From positions 1,798,001 to 1,862,000 of the forward strand of contig NZ_AP023179.1 in NCBI RefSeq assembly GCF_013426915.1: a stretch of 64,000 nucleotides of DNA. Reading direction: 5' to 3'. The notes below the pieces were generated by a model. The model saw only the letters and a program-made list of their open reading frames with translations, did no database searches and had not been told where the DNA came from. Shown here in pieces: positions 42,130-51,994 of this stretch. Source of the stretch: Paraburkholderia sp. PGU19 (GTDB lineage: Bacteria; Pseudomonadota; Gammaproteobacteria; Burkholderiales; Burkholderiaceae). The translations under genes and the position numbers were made by a program. The first letter of the stretch is position 1, and every line of letters starts with the position of its first letter.

Positions 42130-42501
42130 ATGACTACCCACACTCACCACGGCTCATGCCATTGCGGCGCCGTCAAATTCACAGTCGAAACGCCCGTTAC
42201 GCCTGCCGTCCGCTGCAACTGCAGCCTGTGCCGGCGCAAGGGCGCGCTGATGTCGCCGTTCTTTCCGGCGAGCGCGCTCAATATCGTGTCCGGCAAGGAC
42301 AGCCTGACGCTGTACCAGTTCAACACGCAGGTCGCGAAGCACTATTTCTGCAAGCAGTGCGGCATCTATCCGTTTCATCAGACCCGCAAGGACCCGAACC
42401 TGTGGCGTGTGAACATCGGCTGTCTGGATGACGTCGATCCGTATGCGCTGGAGGCGTCGGTGGCGGACGGCAAGAGCCTGTCCGTGGTGGAAGACGCCTG
42501 A
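42130..42501 (+). CDS. GFA/CENP-V family zinc protein
   Basis: 123 residues with the Cys pattern of the glutathione-dependent formaldehyde-activating (GFA) fold: GSCHCGAVKF, RCNCSLCRRKG and YFCKQCGIYPFHQTR. GFA family members bind glutathione conjugates; few have a known reaction. It stands alone between the PNAG operon and a two-component system. Confidence 0.9.
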   Translation: MTTHTHHGSCHCGAVKFTVETPVTPAVRCNCSLCRRKGALMSPFFPASALNIVSGKDSLTLYQFNTQVAKHYFCKQCGIYPFHQTRKDPNLWRVNIGCLDDVDPYALEASVADGKSLSVVEDA

Positions 42502-42568
42502 AGGCCGCCTGAAGGCCCCATAAAGGACGCGTAAGATAAGCGAACTCTGGCAGGCGAAGGAGCCTTGT

Positions 42569-43315
42569 GTGGACAAAACGGATCACGTTCTGATCGTCGA
42601 CGACGACCGCGATATTCGCGAGCTGGTCGGCACGTATCTCACCAGGAATGGCGTGCGCGTGACGCTCGCTTCGGGTGGCCGGCAAATGCGCGCGGCGCTC
42701 GCCGACGAACGGCCCGACCTGATCGTGCTCGATCTGATGCTGCCCGGCGAAAGCGGCCTCGACCTGTGCCGCGAACTGCGCGCGGGTGAATTTCAGACCA
42801 TCCCGATCCTGATGCTGACGGCGCTAAGCGAAGAGACCGACCGCGTGGTCGGCCTCGAAATGGGCGCTGACGACTACCTGGCGAAACCCTTCGCGGTGCG
42901 CGAACTGCTGGCCCGCATCCGCGCGATCCTGCGGCGCGCGCGGATGATGCCGCACGGCGGCAGCGACGAGCCGGCGAACGCCGCGCACTTCCTGCGCTTC
43001 GGCGACTGGCGGCTCGATACGATTGGCCGCAATCTGATCGACAGCGACGGCACGATGGTCGCGTTGAGCGGCGCCGAATACCGGCTGTTGCGCGTGTTCG
43101 TCGACCATCCGCAGCGCGTGCTGACGCGCGACCAGCTGCTGACGCTCACGCAAGGGCGGCAGACGGAACCGTTCGACCGCTCGATCGATCTGCTGGTGAG
43201 CCGCGTGCGTCAGCGTCTGGGCGACGACGCGCGCGAGCCGCGCTACATCAAGACGCTGCGCAACGAAGGCTATGTGTTCTCGTCGCTCGTGACGGCCGAG
43301 GACAACGGCGGATGA
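42569..43315 (+). CDS. OmpR-family response regulator
   Basis: 248 residues from a GTG following AAGGAG. The receiver domain (residues 1-125) has acidic DDD at 11-13, phospho-acceptor Asp55 and Lys in AKPFA. The C-terminal winged helix (about 140-240) ends with RYIKTLRNEGYVFSS. It overlaps the sensor kinase gene by 4 bases, which makes them a cognate pair. Confidence 0.93.
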   Translation: MDKTDHVLIVDDDRDIRELVGTYLTRNGVRVTLASGGRQMRAALADERPDLIVLDLMLPGESGLDLCRELRAGEFQTIPILMLTALSEETDRVVGLEMGADDYLAKPFAVRELLARIRAILRRARMMPHGGSDEPANAAHFLRFGDWRLDTIGRNLIDSDGTMVALSGAEYRLLRVFVDHPQRVLTRDQLLTLTQGRQTEPFDRSIDLLVSRVRQRLGDDAREPRYIKTLRNEGYVFSSLVTAEDNGG

Positions 43316-44643
43316 ACGCGTCAATCGCTCGTCTGCGCGGCCTGTGGCCGCCGCGCTCGCTGTTCATGCGCCTGTCGCTGATTTTCGTGGCCGGGCTGCT
43401 GGCCGCGCAGACGCTGTCGTTCTGGCTCACGATGACCGAGCGCAACGAGGCGACCATGCACGTGATGGTCGGCTACATCGGCCAGGAGGTGACCAGTTCC
43501 GTCGCGCTGCTGGACCGCCTGACGCCTGCCGAGCGCGAGGAATGGCTGCCGAAGCTCGCGCGGCGCAGCTATCGCTTCGTGCTGGGTCCGGGCAGCAGTG
43601 GCATGCCGCCGGACGCGAAGCTGTCGCAGGAAATCGGCGCGTCGATCGCGAAGGACATCGGCTCGCGCTACAAGGTGACGGCCAACGCCATTCCCGGCGA
43701 GAGCGAGCATCTCGAAGTGCACCTGACGCTGAGCGACGGCACGCCGCTCACCATCGACATGCATCCGATGCACGGCATCCCGCTGTCGCCGTGGCTGCCG
43801 CTCGTTCTGATCGCGCAACTGGCGCTGCTCGCGGGTTGCGCATGGCTCGCCGTGCGCCTCGCCACGCGTCCGCTCGAGCGTCTCGCGCGCGCCGCCGACA
43901 CGCTCGGCCCCGATCTCGCGCCCGCCGCGCTGCCCGAAGACGGCCCCGAAGAAGTGGCGCGCGCGTCGAAAGCATTCAACGCGATGCAGACGCGCATCGG
44001 CATTTATATGCGCGAGCGGCTGCAAATCCTCGCGGCGATTTCGCACGATCTGCAAACGCCCATCACGCGCATGCGGATACGCGCCGACCTGCTCGACGAC
44101 GAAGCCGAGCGCGCCCGCCTGCAAAAAGACCTGAAGGAAATGGAATTGCTGGTGCGCGAAGGCGTCGCCTATGCGCGCACGCTGCACGGTGCCGACGAAA
44201 AGCCGCGCCGCATCGATCCCGATGCGCTGATCGAAAGCATGGTCAGCGACTATACGGATGCGGGCGACCCCGTCTCGCTGACGGGGCACGTCGGCCAGCC
44301 CGTGACGACGCGTCCGCAGGCGCTGCGCCGCATTCTCGGCAATCTGATCGACAACGCGCTGAAGTACTCGGGGCACGAAGCGGTGACGGTGGAAGTGAGT
44401 GTCGATGCGGCGCGCGGGCGGCAACTGTCCGTCGCCGTGCTCGATCGCGGTCCCGGCATTCCGCAGGAACTGCTCGATGCCGTGTTCCAGCCGTTCTATC
44501 GCGTCGAAAGCTCGCGCAACCGCGAGACGGGCGGCACGGGGCTCGGGCTCGCCATCGCGAAGCAGCTTGCGCAGTCGATGAGCGCGACGCTGACCTTGCG
44601 CAACCGCGAAGGCGGTGGGCTGGAAGCGCGCCTCACGTTGTGA
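43312..44643 (+). CDS. Membrane sensor histidine kinase, EnvZ-like
   Basis: 443 residues. Two membrane spans (about 18-40 and 162-182) bracket a roughly 120-residue periplasmic sensor. A HAMP linker is followed by the H-box ISHDLQTPITRMRIRAD with His245, an N-box (LGNLIDNALKYSG) and G boxes (DRGPGIP and GTGLGLAIAKQLA). The HDLQTP form is EnvZ/CpxA-like. It should phosphorylate the overlapping OmpR-type regulator. The signal is unknown. Confidence 0.93.
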   Translation: MNASIARLRGLWPPRSLFMRLSLIFVAGLLAAQTLSFWLTMTERNEATMHVMVGYIGQEVTSSVALLDRLTPAEREEWLPKLARRSYRFVLGPGSSGMPPDAKLSQEIGASIAKDIGSRYKVTANAIPGESEHLEVHLTLSDGTPLTIDMHPMHGIPLSPWLPLVLIAQLALLAGCAWLAVRLATRPLERLARAADTLGPDLAPAALPEDGPEEVARASKAFNAMQTRIGIYMRERLQILAAISHDLQTPITRMRIRADLLDDEAERARLQKDLKEMELLVREGVAYARTLHGADEKPRRIDPDALIESMVSDYTDAGDPVSLTGHVGQPVTTRPQALRRILGNLIDNALKYSGHEAVTVEVSVDAARGRQLSVAVLDRGPGIPQELLDAVFQPFYRVESSRNRETGGTGLGLAIAKQLAQSMSATLTLRNREGGGLEARLTL

Positions 44644-44862
44644 CGGGCGCTGCCGCGCCGTGCTTCGTCATGGCGCGCACGTAGTCGCGAGCGTCGCAAT
44701 CGTGAAGCGCACGCAGGCGTGTTTCCGATCGTTCGCGCATGGGCGCTGAAGCGCATCGTCGCGATTTCGATGCCCATGAGAGCACGAACATACGCACATC
44801 GATAACAGCGCATTTTTTTCGCGCTCTATACTGAAGCGATCATTTCTCTTCGAAAGCAGGCC

Positions 44863-45315
44863 ATGCGTCGTTTATCAGTCAGGCGGTCGCCGATTCACGG
44901 CAAAGGTGTGTTCGCGTTGTGCACGCTCGCGGCGGGCGAACGCATCATCGAATATAAAGGCGAAGTGACGTCATGGCGGCGCGCGGCGCGACGCATCGAA
45001 CGCACGGGCGACTACGGGCACACGTTCGTGTTCGGCCTGTCGGATGGACGGGTGATCGACGGCAGCGTCGGCGGCAATAGCGCGCGCTGGCTGAACCACG
45101 CGTGCCGGGCCAATTGCGAGGCGGTCGAGATCGACGGACGCGTGTTCATCGAAGCCGCCGTCGATATCCAGCGCGGCGAAGAACTGTTCATCTCGTACGG
45201 ACTGTCCGTGGACGACCCGCACGACGAAGAAACGCGCAGCCAGTACGTGTGCCGGTGCGGATCGCCTGCGTGCCGGGGCACGATGCTCGCGACGGGGGAA
45301 GACGCGCTCGCGTGA
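44863..45315 (+). CDS. SET-domain protein (predicted protein-lysine methyltransferase)
   Basis: 150 residues consisting almost only of a SET domain. Motifs include SPIHGKGVFA (SAM-binding), RWLNHACRANCEA (the NHSCxPN motif), GEELFISYG, and a C-terminal CRCGSPACRG resembling the post-SET zinc motif. SET proteins methylate lysines using SAM. Bacterial copies are scattered and often look horizontally acquired. The substrate in this organism is unknown. Confidence 0.88.
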   Translation: MRRLSVRRSPIHGKGVFALCTLAAGERIIEYKGEVTSWRRAARRIERTGDYGHTFVFGLSDGRVIDGSVGGNSARWLNHACRANCEAVEIDGRVFIEAAVDIQRGEELFISYGLSVDDPHDEETRSQYVCRCGSPACRGTMLATGEDALA

Positions 45316-45435
45316 GCGTGACCTGGCGGGTTCTGGAAGCTGGAATGCCGGACCGCGGGTTCGGGAAGGGTTGCCGTCGGGCGGGCTGTAAGTCGGGCTG
45401 TGATACAGTCCCCGCAGCGTTCCAGAGAGGCGTCC

Positions 45436-45687
45436 ATGACAAACCGACCACGGAAGACCCTGCATTCCCCGGCACCGACCTTGCCGATGTTGCTGATGCA
45501 ACTGGAGGCATCGCTGCCTTCGCTGATGACCGAGCCGGCGTCATTGTCGAGCGCGCTCGTGCGTGTCTGCCGATGCCTCGACCGCGCCGGCGCGCCCATG
45601 CGCCAGCGCAAGCCGCGCGCGGCACGGCCCGCCCGCGTGAAAGCGGCGAGCGTCGATATGCCGATGTCGCTGCCGCTCTTTCCCTGA
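45436..45687 (+). CDS. Small conserved-looking hypothetical protein
   Basis: 83 residues from the ATG giving MTNRPRKTLHSPAPTL, preceded by AGAGAGG. The middle is helical and hydrophobic (LPMLLMQLEASLPSLMTEPASLSSALVRVCRCLDRAGAP in two parts) and the tail is Lys/Arg-rich. No signal peptide and no family recognised. The codon use fits the neighbours, which is the main reason to keep it. Confidence 0.5.
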   Translation: MTNRPRKTLHSPAPTLPMLLMQLEASLPSLMTEPASLSSALVRVCRCLDRAGAPMRQRKPRAARPARVKAASVDMPMSLPLFP

Positions 45688-45814
45688 TACTGATGCGTGG
45701 GTGAACCTCGCCTGCCACGCGGCGAGCGGTTTGCGTCACCTCTCTTTTCTTTTCCCTACCGACCTTCGAGCAGAGCGAGACGCGCAGGCGCGCAGGCGCG
45801 CGTTGGGGCTCCCG

Positions 45815-47251
45815 TCAGGCCGTTCCCGCTGCCTCACGCGCGCGCACACCCGGCACGCGCGGAAACGCGATCTGCACGGCAAGCCCGCGCCGTCCGATGC
45901 CCGAGCCGATATGAATCTGCGCATTGAAATGCGCGGCGATGCGCGCGACGATCGACAACCCGAGCCCGCTGCCGTTGCCGCTCGCGGACGCCGAAGCGCC
46001 GCGAAAGAAGCGGTCGGTGAGACGCAGGCGTTCTTCGTCGGTGACGCCGGGGCCGTTGTCGGAGACCGTCAGCGATACCGTCTGCGCGTCGGCCAGCACG
46101 GTGATGTGCACCCGGCCGCCGGGCTCGCCGTACTTGATCGCGTTGTCGAGCAGATTGTCGATCAGCGTGCGGGCCAGCGCGCGGTCCGCATAGACTTCGG
46201 CGTCGCGTTCGCCCGACAGCATCACGGCCATCGATTTGTCTTCCGCATGCGGCGCGCGGAACGCGATCGCCTCGCCGGCGACCTCAAGCAGCCGGACGGG
46301 CGCCGTCGTCACCGTGTCGCGCTCGTCGAGCCGCGCGAGCAGCAGCAACTGCTCGGCAAGATGCGCGCTGCGATCGACGCCCTGAACCACGCGGCGCATC
46401 GCCTGCTGCTGTTGCGCGCTATCGTGCGCGGCGAGCGCCACCTGCGCCTGGACCTTGATCGCGGCCAGCGGCGTCTTCAGTTCGTGCGCGGCGTCGGCCG
46501 TGAACGCCCGTTCGCGCAGGATCGACTGCTGTAATCGCGCGAGCAGCTGGTTGATCGCATCGACGAGCGGCCGGACTTCCGCGGCCGACGGATTGACGTG
46601 AATCGGCTCGAGATTGCGGCTGTCGCGCATGCGCACGGCCTTCGAGATCGCCGACAGCGGCCTGAAGCTATGGCCCACGCTGAACCAGACGAGCAGCGCG
46701 AGCACGGGCAGCGCAAACGCCATCGGCCGCGCGATGCGGCTCGCCACGCCCGTCGTCAGGTCGCTGCGCGCGTTGGCCGGTTCGAACACGCGCACCATGC
46801 GGCCCGTTGCACTGTCCTGCAACGCGTAGGCGAGCCAGGGCTGGCCGTCCACGGTCATCGTGTGCACGCTTTGCGCGGCTTCGCCCGGCTGGGCAGCGCG
46901 ATGCACCGCGGCAAGGCCGGGGCTCGCGACGATCACGCGGCCCACCGCATCGCGCACCTCGAAGAGCGCATAGCGGGGCCGCGCGTCGGTGTCGTCGTCG
47001 AGGCCGGGCGACGCGCGCGAGTACTCATTGCGCACGTCGATACCCGCCGTGGCGAGCCGTGCCAGATTCGGGTCGTCGAGGCGCGCCAGCAGATGCGCGA
47101 GCTGGATCAGGCGCGCTCTGTCCCATTCGTCGACCTCACGCGTCGCATTGTTGAAGCTCCACGCGAACATGACCGCCCATACCGCGCCGACGCTGACGAG
47201 AATCAGCCACATCAGGCGGCGGCGGATCGATGTCGAGCGCAGCCGCGTCAT
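45815..47251 (-). CDS. QseC-like sensor histidine kinase
   Basis: 478 residues from the ATG that overlaps the regulator's stop. There is one span near residues 14-35 and another at about 176-195, with a periplasmic sensor between. The H-box is ADAAHELKTPLAAIKVQ (His256), the N-box LLDNAIKYG, and the G boxes DNGPGVT and GSGLGLSIVARI. The ELKTPLAAI form is typical of QseC/PmrB-type kinases. It pairs with the upstream response regulator. The ligand is unknown; the C-terminus is slightly extended. Confidence 0.9.
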   Translation of the reverse strand: MTRLRSTSIRRRLMWLILVSVGAVWAVMFAWSFNNATREVDEWDRARLIQLAHLLARLDDPNLARLATAGIDVRNEYSRASPGLDDDTDARPRYALFEVRDAVGRVIVASPGLAAVHRAAQPGEAAQSVHTMTVDGQPWLAYALQDSATGRMVRVFEPANARSDLTTGVASRIARPMAFALPVLALLVWFSVGHSFRPLSAISKAVRMRDSRNLEPIHVNPSAAEVRPLVDAINQLLARLQQSILRERAFTADAAHELKTPLAAIKVQAQVALAAHDSAQQQQAMRRVVQGVDRSAHLAEQLLLLARLDERDTVTTAPVRLLEVAGEAIAFRAPHAEDKSMAVMLSGERDAEVYADRALARTLIDNLLDNAIKYGEPGGRVHITVLADAQTVSLTVSDNGPGVTDEERLRLTDRFFRGASASASGNGSGLGLSIVARIAAHFNAQIHIGSGIGRRGLAVQIAFPRVPGVRAREAAGTA

Positions 47252-47907
47252 GTCTTGTCCACGACGTAGCCAAAGCCGCGCACCGTGCGGATCACATCGC
47301 CGCCGAGCTTCTTGCGCAGGTTCGACACGTGCACTTCGATCGCATTGCTTTCGACTTCTTCCTGCCAGCCATACAGGCTTTCCTCGATCCTGGCGCGCGG
47401 CTGCGGCACGCCCGAGTGGGTGAGGAGGTGGATCAGCACGGCCCATTCGCGCGCGGTGAGCGGCACGCGCACGCCATTTCTCAATACCGTCTGCGCGACG
47501 GGGTCGACGCTCAGGTCGCGCCAGGCAATCACCTCGCTGCCGCGGCCCTGCGAGCGGCGGATCAGCGCGCGGCAGCGCGAGACGAGTTCCGCGAGATCGA
47601 ACGGCTTGCCGAGGTAGTCGTCGGCGCCGGCGTCGAGGCCGCGCACCTTGTCGGCGGCTGTGTCCTTCGCGGTGAGCACGAGCACCGGGATGTCGTTGCC
47701 GCGAGCGCGCAGCGACTTCAGCAGCTCCATGCCGGAAAGTTTCGGCAAGCCGAGATCGAGAATCACGAGCAGATAGTGCGTGGTCGTGAGCGCAAGCTGC
47801 GCATGCTGGCCGTCGCGTGCCCAGTCGACGGTGAAGCCCGCGTTGCGCAGCGCGACTTCGAGCCCGCTGCCGATCAGGTCGTCGTCTTCCACGAGAAGAA
47901 TGCGCAT
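47248..47907 (-). CDS. QseB-like OmpR-family response regulator
   Basis: 219 residues. The receiver has acidic EDD at 7-9, phospho-acceptor Asp51 and Lys in GKPFD. The DNA-binding domain carries EESLYGWQEEVESNAIEVHVSNLRKKLG in pieces, the QseB/PmrA subfamily signature, and ends RTVRGFGYVVDK. It is the first gene of a two-gene operon and divergent from the cytochrome b561 gene. Confidence 0.92.
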   Translation of the reverse strand: MRILLVEDDDLIGSGLEVALRNAGFTVDWARDGQHAQLALTTTHYLLVILDLGLPKLSGMELLKSLRARGNDIPVLVLTAKDTAADKVRGLDAGADDYLGKPFDLAELVSRCRALIRRSQGRGSEVIAWRDLSVDPVAQTVLRNGVRVPLTAREWAVLIHLLTHSGVPQPRARIEESLYGWQEEVESNAIEVHVSNLRKKLGGDVIRTVRGFGYVVDKT

Positions 47908-48099
47908 GGTGTCGTTGTCCGGCTGGTGCCTGGTCTCGGCATGTTGTATTTCCTGCGAGTCTAGCGCGGATGCGTCATGTATACGTGCGCTTGCCGTCGT
48001 TTGAAGGTGTTAAGCATTTCTTCAGGTTCGCGCGTTAGCATCCCCGCGTCAGCGAAATGTTCGCTCCGGCCTGCCGCACGACTTGATAAGAGACCGACA

Positions 48100-48639
48100 A
48101 TGAACCTCAACGCTTTTGCCCAACGCCCCGCCTATGACGGCGTCGCACGCCTGTTGCACTGGCTGGTCGCGCTGCTCATCGCCGCGCAATTCGTGATCGG
48201 CTGGATCATGCCCGACGTGCATCGCGATACCTTGCCCAACGGCTTGATCGCGTGGCATCTCGGCGTGGGCGCGGCAATCGTCGCGGCGGTGGCGTGCCGC
48301 CTTGCGTGGCGCGCGACGCATGCGCCGCAGCCCGCGGAAGTGTCGCGCGCACTCAGCGTGATTTCATCCGCGACGCATGCGCTGCTGTACGCGCTGCTGG
48401 TCGCCGTGCCGCTTGCCGGATGGGCGAACGCGTCGTCGCGCGGCTGGGCGGTGAAGCTATTCGGCATGATCCACTATCCTGATCTGACGGCATCCGGTTC
48501 GCCGACGGGCCACGCACTCGGCGACGTGCATAGCTGGCTTGCATGGGTGCTGCTCGCGCTGATCGTGCTGCATGTGGGCGGCGCGTTGTTTCACCGCATC
48601 GTGCTGAAAGACAACGTGTTGCAGCGCATGCTTCCGTAA
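48100..48639 (+). CDS. Cytochrome b561 (second copy)
   Basis: 179 residues from the ATG at 48100. Four membrane spans with haem-ligand His in ARLLHWLVAL, IAWHLGVG, and VHSWLAWVLLALIVLHVGGALFH. It is the same family as the gene at 24472-25011 but only distantly similar. It is divergent from the QseBC-like system, which may control it. It likely moves electrons between quinone and a periplasmic acceptor. Confidence 0.88.
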   Translation: MNLNAFAQRPAYDGVARLLHWLVALLIAAQFVIGWIMPDVHRDTLPNGLIAWHLGVGAAIVAAVACRLAWRATHAPQPAEVSRALSVISSATHALLYALLVAVPLAGWANASSRGWAVKLFGMIHYPDLTASGSPTGHALGDVHSWLAWVLLALIVLHVGGALFHRIVLKDNVLQRMLP

Positions 48640-48841
48640 GCAATATGCAATGTGATGCAAGCCGCCTGAAACACGCATCGAATTCAAGTGCTTAATATTC
48701 TCTTCAGAATCGGGTCGCTACCATCGGTGCGTCGTGTCCAGCATGGCTGGGCGCGCTCGAATCTGTCGCACCGTCACGCAGGCTTCACATTAGCGTAGTA
48801 GCAGTCGCGGGCCGGTGCGCGCCACGTAGGGCTGGCTCGCC

Positions 48842-49201
48842 ATGAAGCAAACAACTGTTCAGATGATCCGCGCGCACCTCGTCACGGCTTCTGTTGCTGC
48901 GACGGCCATTGACATCTGTGTCGTGAGCCTGCTTTTATTCTGCAAGTTTCCACAGACGCTGTTCGAGACGGCGACATTCCGCGAGCTGACATTCGGCCTG
49001 TTGCTGGCTGCCGTTCTGATTACACGTCGTGCGGCGCGCATGGCTTTTCGCGCGGCCGTGAAAAGGCATCATGCGCATTTCATCGGACCACGGCGAGATG
49101 CCGTGTGCGTCTCTGCCATCTGTCCCGCGCGCGGACTCGTTATCCTTCATCTGCATTTCACCGGCATGCCTTACGTTCCCCTTCAAGCGGCGGGATGGTA
49201 A
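48842..49201 (+). CDS. Hypothetical membrane protein upstream of hpnI
   Basis: 119 residues with two hydrophobic segments (AAtaIDICVVSLLLF-like region near 20-34 and LTFGLLLAAVLIT near 49-61). The last 50 residues have mixed character and may be out-of-frame. No family is recognised. It ends 78 bases before hpnI and could be the first gene of that operon, or spurious. Confidence 0.4.
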   Translation: MKQTTVQMIRAHLVTASVAATAIDICVVSLLLFCKFPQTLFETATFRELTFGLLLAAVLITRRAARMAFRAAVKRHHAHFIGPRRDAVCVSAICPARGLVILHLHFTGMPYVPLQAAGW

Positions 49202-49279
49202 TGCCGGTTGTGCCTTCGTGGCTGCGCGCGTCGAAACGACGGCCAGCTTGCACTCATTTCAGCAGGAGTAGTCGACACC

Positions 49280-50512
49280 ATGCAGGACATGCTGTTGCAT
49301 ATTGACTGGTTGCCGATGATGCTTGTGTGCGGCGCAGCAATGTATGCGGTTGTGGCCGTGCTGGCCTCGCTCGTGTCGGCGTCGCGTACCGCCGCCCGCG
49401 AACGGCGATCTTTGCCCACGCGAGCGCCGACGCCCGTCAGCGTGCTCAAGCCGCTGTGCGGCGTCGAGCCGCGGCTCTTCGACAATCTCGCGACCTTCTG
49501 CGAGCAGACGCATCCGTGCTTCGAACTGATCTGCGGGGTATCGAGCGCGGACGATTCCGCCATCGCGATCGTCCATCGCCTGCAAGCGGCCTATCCGGAT
49601 TGCCGGATTTCGCTCGTCGTCGATCCGCGCGTGCACGGCACGAACCTGAAGGTAAGCAACCTGATCAATCTCGCGCAATGGGCACGCTACGACGTGTTCG
49701 TGATCGCGGACAGCGACATCGCCGTCGAAGCGGACTATCTGGAGCGCGTCTGCGCGCCGCTCGCCGATCCGCAGGTCGGCGTCGTCACCTGCCTGTATCG
49801 CGCGAAAGGCATTGCCGGTTTCTGGTCGCGCGTGGGTGCGCAGTTCATCAACGAGTGGTTCGTGCCGTCGGTGCGGATCGCGCACGCGTTTGGCTCGACG
49901 CGCTTCGGCTTCGGCGCGACGCTCGCGCTGCGGCGCTCGACGCTGGCGGGCATCGGCGGCTTCGAGCGGCTGCGTAATACACTTGCCGACGACTACTGGC
50001 TGGCCGGTCATGTGCGCGAGTTGAATCTGCAAACGGTGCTGTCGCCCGTCGTCGTCGAGACGGATGTGACGGAGCGCACGCTCGCCGCGCTGTGGGATCG
50101 CGAGACGCGCTGGCTGCGCACGATCCGCTCGGTGAATCGCTCGGGTTTCGCGGCGCTGTTCGTGACGTTCACGCTGCCGTGGATGGTCTGCGGCGGGTGG
50201 CTCGCATTCGAATTGCATCGCGTGAACGCGCATCCCGCCGTGTCGATCGCGCTCGTCGTCGCTGCCGTGGCGGGCGTGTCGGCGCGCGTCGTCCTGCATG
50301 CGCTGATGGGCGCCGAACGACGCCTGTTGTGGCGCGATCTCGCGCTGATGCCCGTGCGCGATGCATTGCTGTTCGCGCAATGGATGGCAGGGTCGTTCGG
50401 CTCGACGGTGGTGTGGCGCGGCGTGCGCGTTCCCGTCGAATCCACGGATAATGCCCCGGCGGTTTTCCGGCCTGAGCCGGCCAACGCACTCGAAGTATCC
50501 GATGGACGCTGA
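49280..50512 (+). CDS. hpnI: HpnI, hopanoid glycosyltransferase
   Basis: 410 residues from the ATG after CAGGAGTAG. A GT2/GT21 ceramide-glucosyltransferase-like domain follows an N-terminal span: SVLKPLCGVEPRL, VFVIADSDIAVE (DxD-type) and TLADDYWLAGHVRE. C-terminal spans include TFTLPWMVCGGWLAFEL. In B. cenocepacia HpnI adds N-acetylglucosamine to bacteriohopanetetrol. It opens the hpnIJKL cluster. Confidence 0.92.
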   Translation: MQDMLLHIDWLPMMLVCGAAMYAVVAVLASLVSASRTAARERRSLPTRAPTPVSVLKPLCGVEPRLFDNLATFCEQTHPCFELICGVSSADDSAIAIVHRLQAAYPDCRISLVVDPRVHGTNLKVSNLINLAQWARYDVFVIADSDIAVEADYLERVCAPLADPQVGVVTCLYRAKGIAGFWSRVGAQFINEWFVPSVRIAHAFGSTRFGFGATLALRRSTLAGIGGFERLRNTLADDYWLAGHVRELNLQTVLSPVVVETDVTERTLAALWDRETRWLRTIRSVNRSGFAALFVTFTLPWMVCGGWLAFELHRVNAHPAVSIALVVAAVAGVSARVVLHALMGAERRLLWRDLALMPVRDALLFAQWMAGSFGSTVVWRGVRVPVESTDNAPAVFRPEPANALEVSDGR

Positions 50513-50569
50513 GCGCGTCGCGAGAACATCGCGCGCGCCTGGCTAAATTACAACTCGTGAAAAGAGAAT

Positions 50570-51994
50570 ATGAAGAAGACGTTATTTTTGCAGGCGCCGT
50601 CGTACGACGGTTTCGACGGGGGTGCGGGTTCGCGTTATCAGGCAAAGCGCGAGATCCGCTCGTTCTGGTATCCGACGTGGCTTGCGCAGCCGGCCGCGCT
50701 CGTGCCGGGCAGCCGCGTGCTCGACGCGCCCGCCGATGGTCTTTCCGTCGAAGCATCGCTCGCGATCGCACAGGAATACGAGCTCGTCGTGATTCATACG
50801 AGCACGCCGTCGTTTCCGACCGACGCGCTGTTCGCTGAACAACTGAAAGCGCGCGCGCCGAAGGTGTTGATCGGCATGGTCGGCGCGAAGGTCGCCGTCG
50901 ATCCGCACAACTCGCTGACAGCGAGCGAGGCGATCGATTTCATCTGCCGCGAAGAGTTCGATTTCACCTGCAAGGAGATCGCCGAAGGACTGCCGTTCGC
51001 GCAGATCAAGGGCATGAGCTATCGCGCGGCGGACGGTTCGATCGAGCATAACGAAGCGCGCCCGATCCTCGAGAACATGGACGAACTGCCGTTCGTGGCG
51101 CCCGTTTATCAGCGCGATCTGAAGATCGACAACTACTTCATCGGCTATCTGAAGCATCCGTATGTGTCGATCTATACCGGGCGCGGCTGCCGCTCGAAAT
51201 GCACATTCTGCCTGTGGCCGCAGACGGTGGGCGGGCACCGCTATCGCACGCGCTCCGTCGAGAACGTGCTCGAAGAAGTGAAGTGGATTCGCGACAACAT
51301 GCCCGAAGTGAAGGAGATCATGTTCGACGACGACACGTTCACCGACTTCAAGCCGCGTGTCGAAGAGATTGCGCGTGGTCTCGGCAAGCTCGGCGTCACG
51401 TGGTCATGCAACGCGAAGGCGAACGTGCCATACGCGACGCTCAAGATCATGAAAGAGAACGGCCTGCGCCTGCTGCTGGTCGGCTACGAATCGGGCGACG
51501 ACCAGATTCTGCTGAACATCAAGAAGGGCCTGCGCACCGACATCGCGCGGCGCTTCTCCGAAGACTGCCGCAAGCTCGGCATCAAGATTCACGGCACCTT
51601 CATTCTCGGCTTGCCGGGCGAAACGAAAGAGACGATCCAGAAGACCATCGAGTACGCGAAGGACATCAATCCGCACACCATTCAGGTGTCGCTCGCGGCG
51701 CCCTATCCGGGCACCACGCTCTACAAGCAGGCCGTCGAAAACGGCTGGCTCGAAGAGAACAAGGTAATCAACCTGGTGAGCAAGGAAGGCGTGCAGCTGG
51801 CGGCGATCGGCTATCCGCATCTGTCGCGTGACGACATCTATCACCATCTCGAACAGTTCTACCGGCAGTTCTATTTCCGTCCGTCGAAGATCTGGGAGAT
51901 CGTGCGCGAGATGCTGGTGAGCTGGGAAATGATGAAACGGCGTCTGCGCGAAGGCGTCGAGTTCTTCCGTTTCCTGCGGGCGCGCGAGGCATGA
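50570..51994 (+). CDS. hpnJ: HpnJ, hopanoid radical SAM protein
   Basis: 474 residues. An N-terminal B12-binding-like segment precedes a radical SAM domain with GRGCRSKCTFC (Cys207, Cys211, Cys214). Conserved features include LRLLLVGYESGDDQIL and the HGTFILGLPGET motif. HpnJ contracts the glucosamine ring of the hopanoid side chain to the cyclitol ether. It overlaps hpnK by 4 bases. Confidence 0.94.
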   Translation: MKKTLFLQAPSYDGFDGGAGSRYQAKREIRSFWYPTWLAQPAALVPGSRVLDAPADGLSVEASLAIAQEYELVVIHTSTPSFPTDALFAEQLKARAPKVLIGMVGAKVAVDPHNSLTASEAIDFICREEFDFTCKEIAEGLPFAQIKGMSYRAADGSIEHNEARPILENMDELPFVAPVYQRDLKIDNYFIGYLKHPYVSIYTGRGCRSKCTFCLWPQTVGGHRYRTRSVENVLEEVKWIRDNMPEVKEIMFDDDTFTDFKPRVEEIARGLGKLGVTWSCNAKANVPYATLKIMKENGLRLLLVGYESGDDQILLNIKKGLRTDIARRFSEDCRKLGIKIHGTFILGLPGETKETIQKTIEYAKDINPHTIQVSLAAPYPGTTLYKQAVENGWLEENKVINLVSKEGVQLAAIGYPHLSRDDIYHHLEQFYRQFYFRPSKIWEIVREMLVSWEMMKRRLREGVEFFRFLRAREA

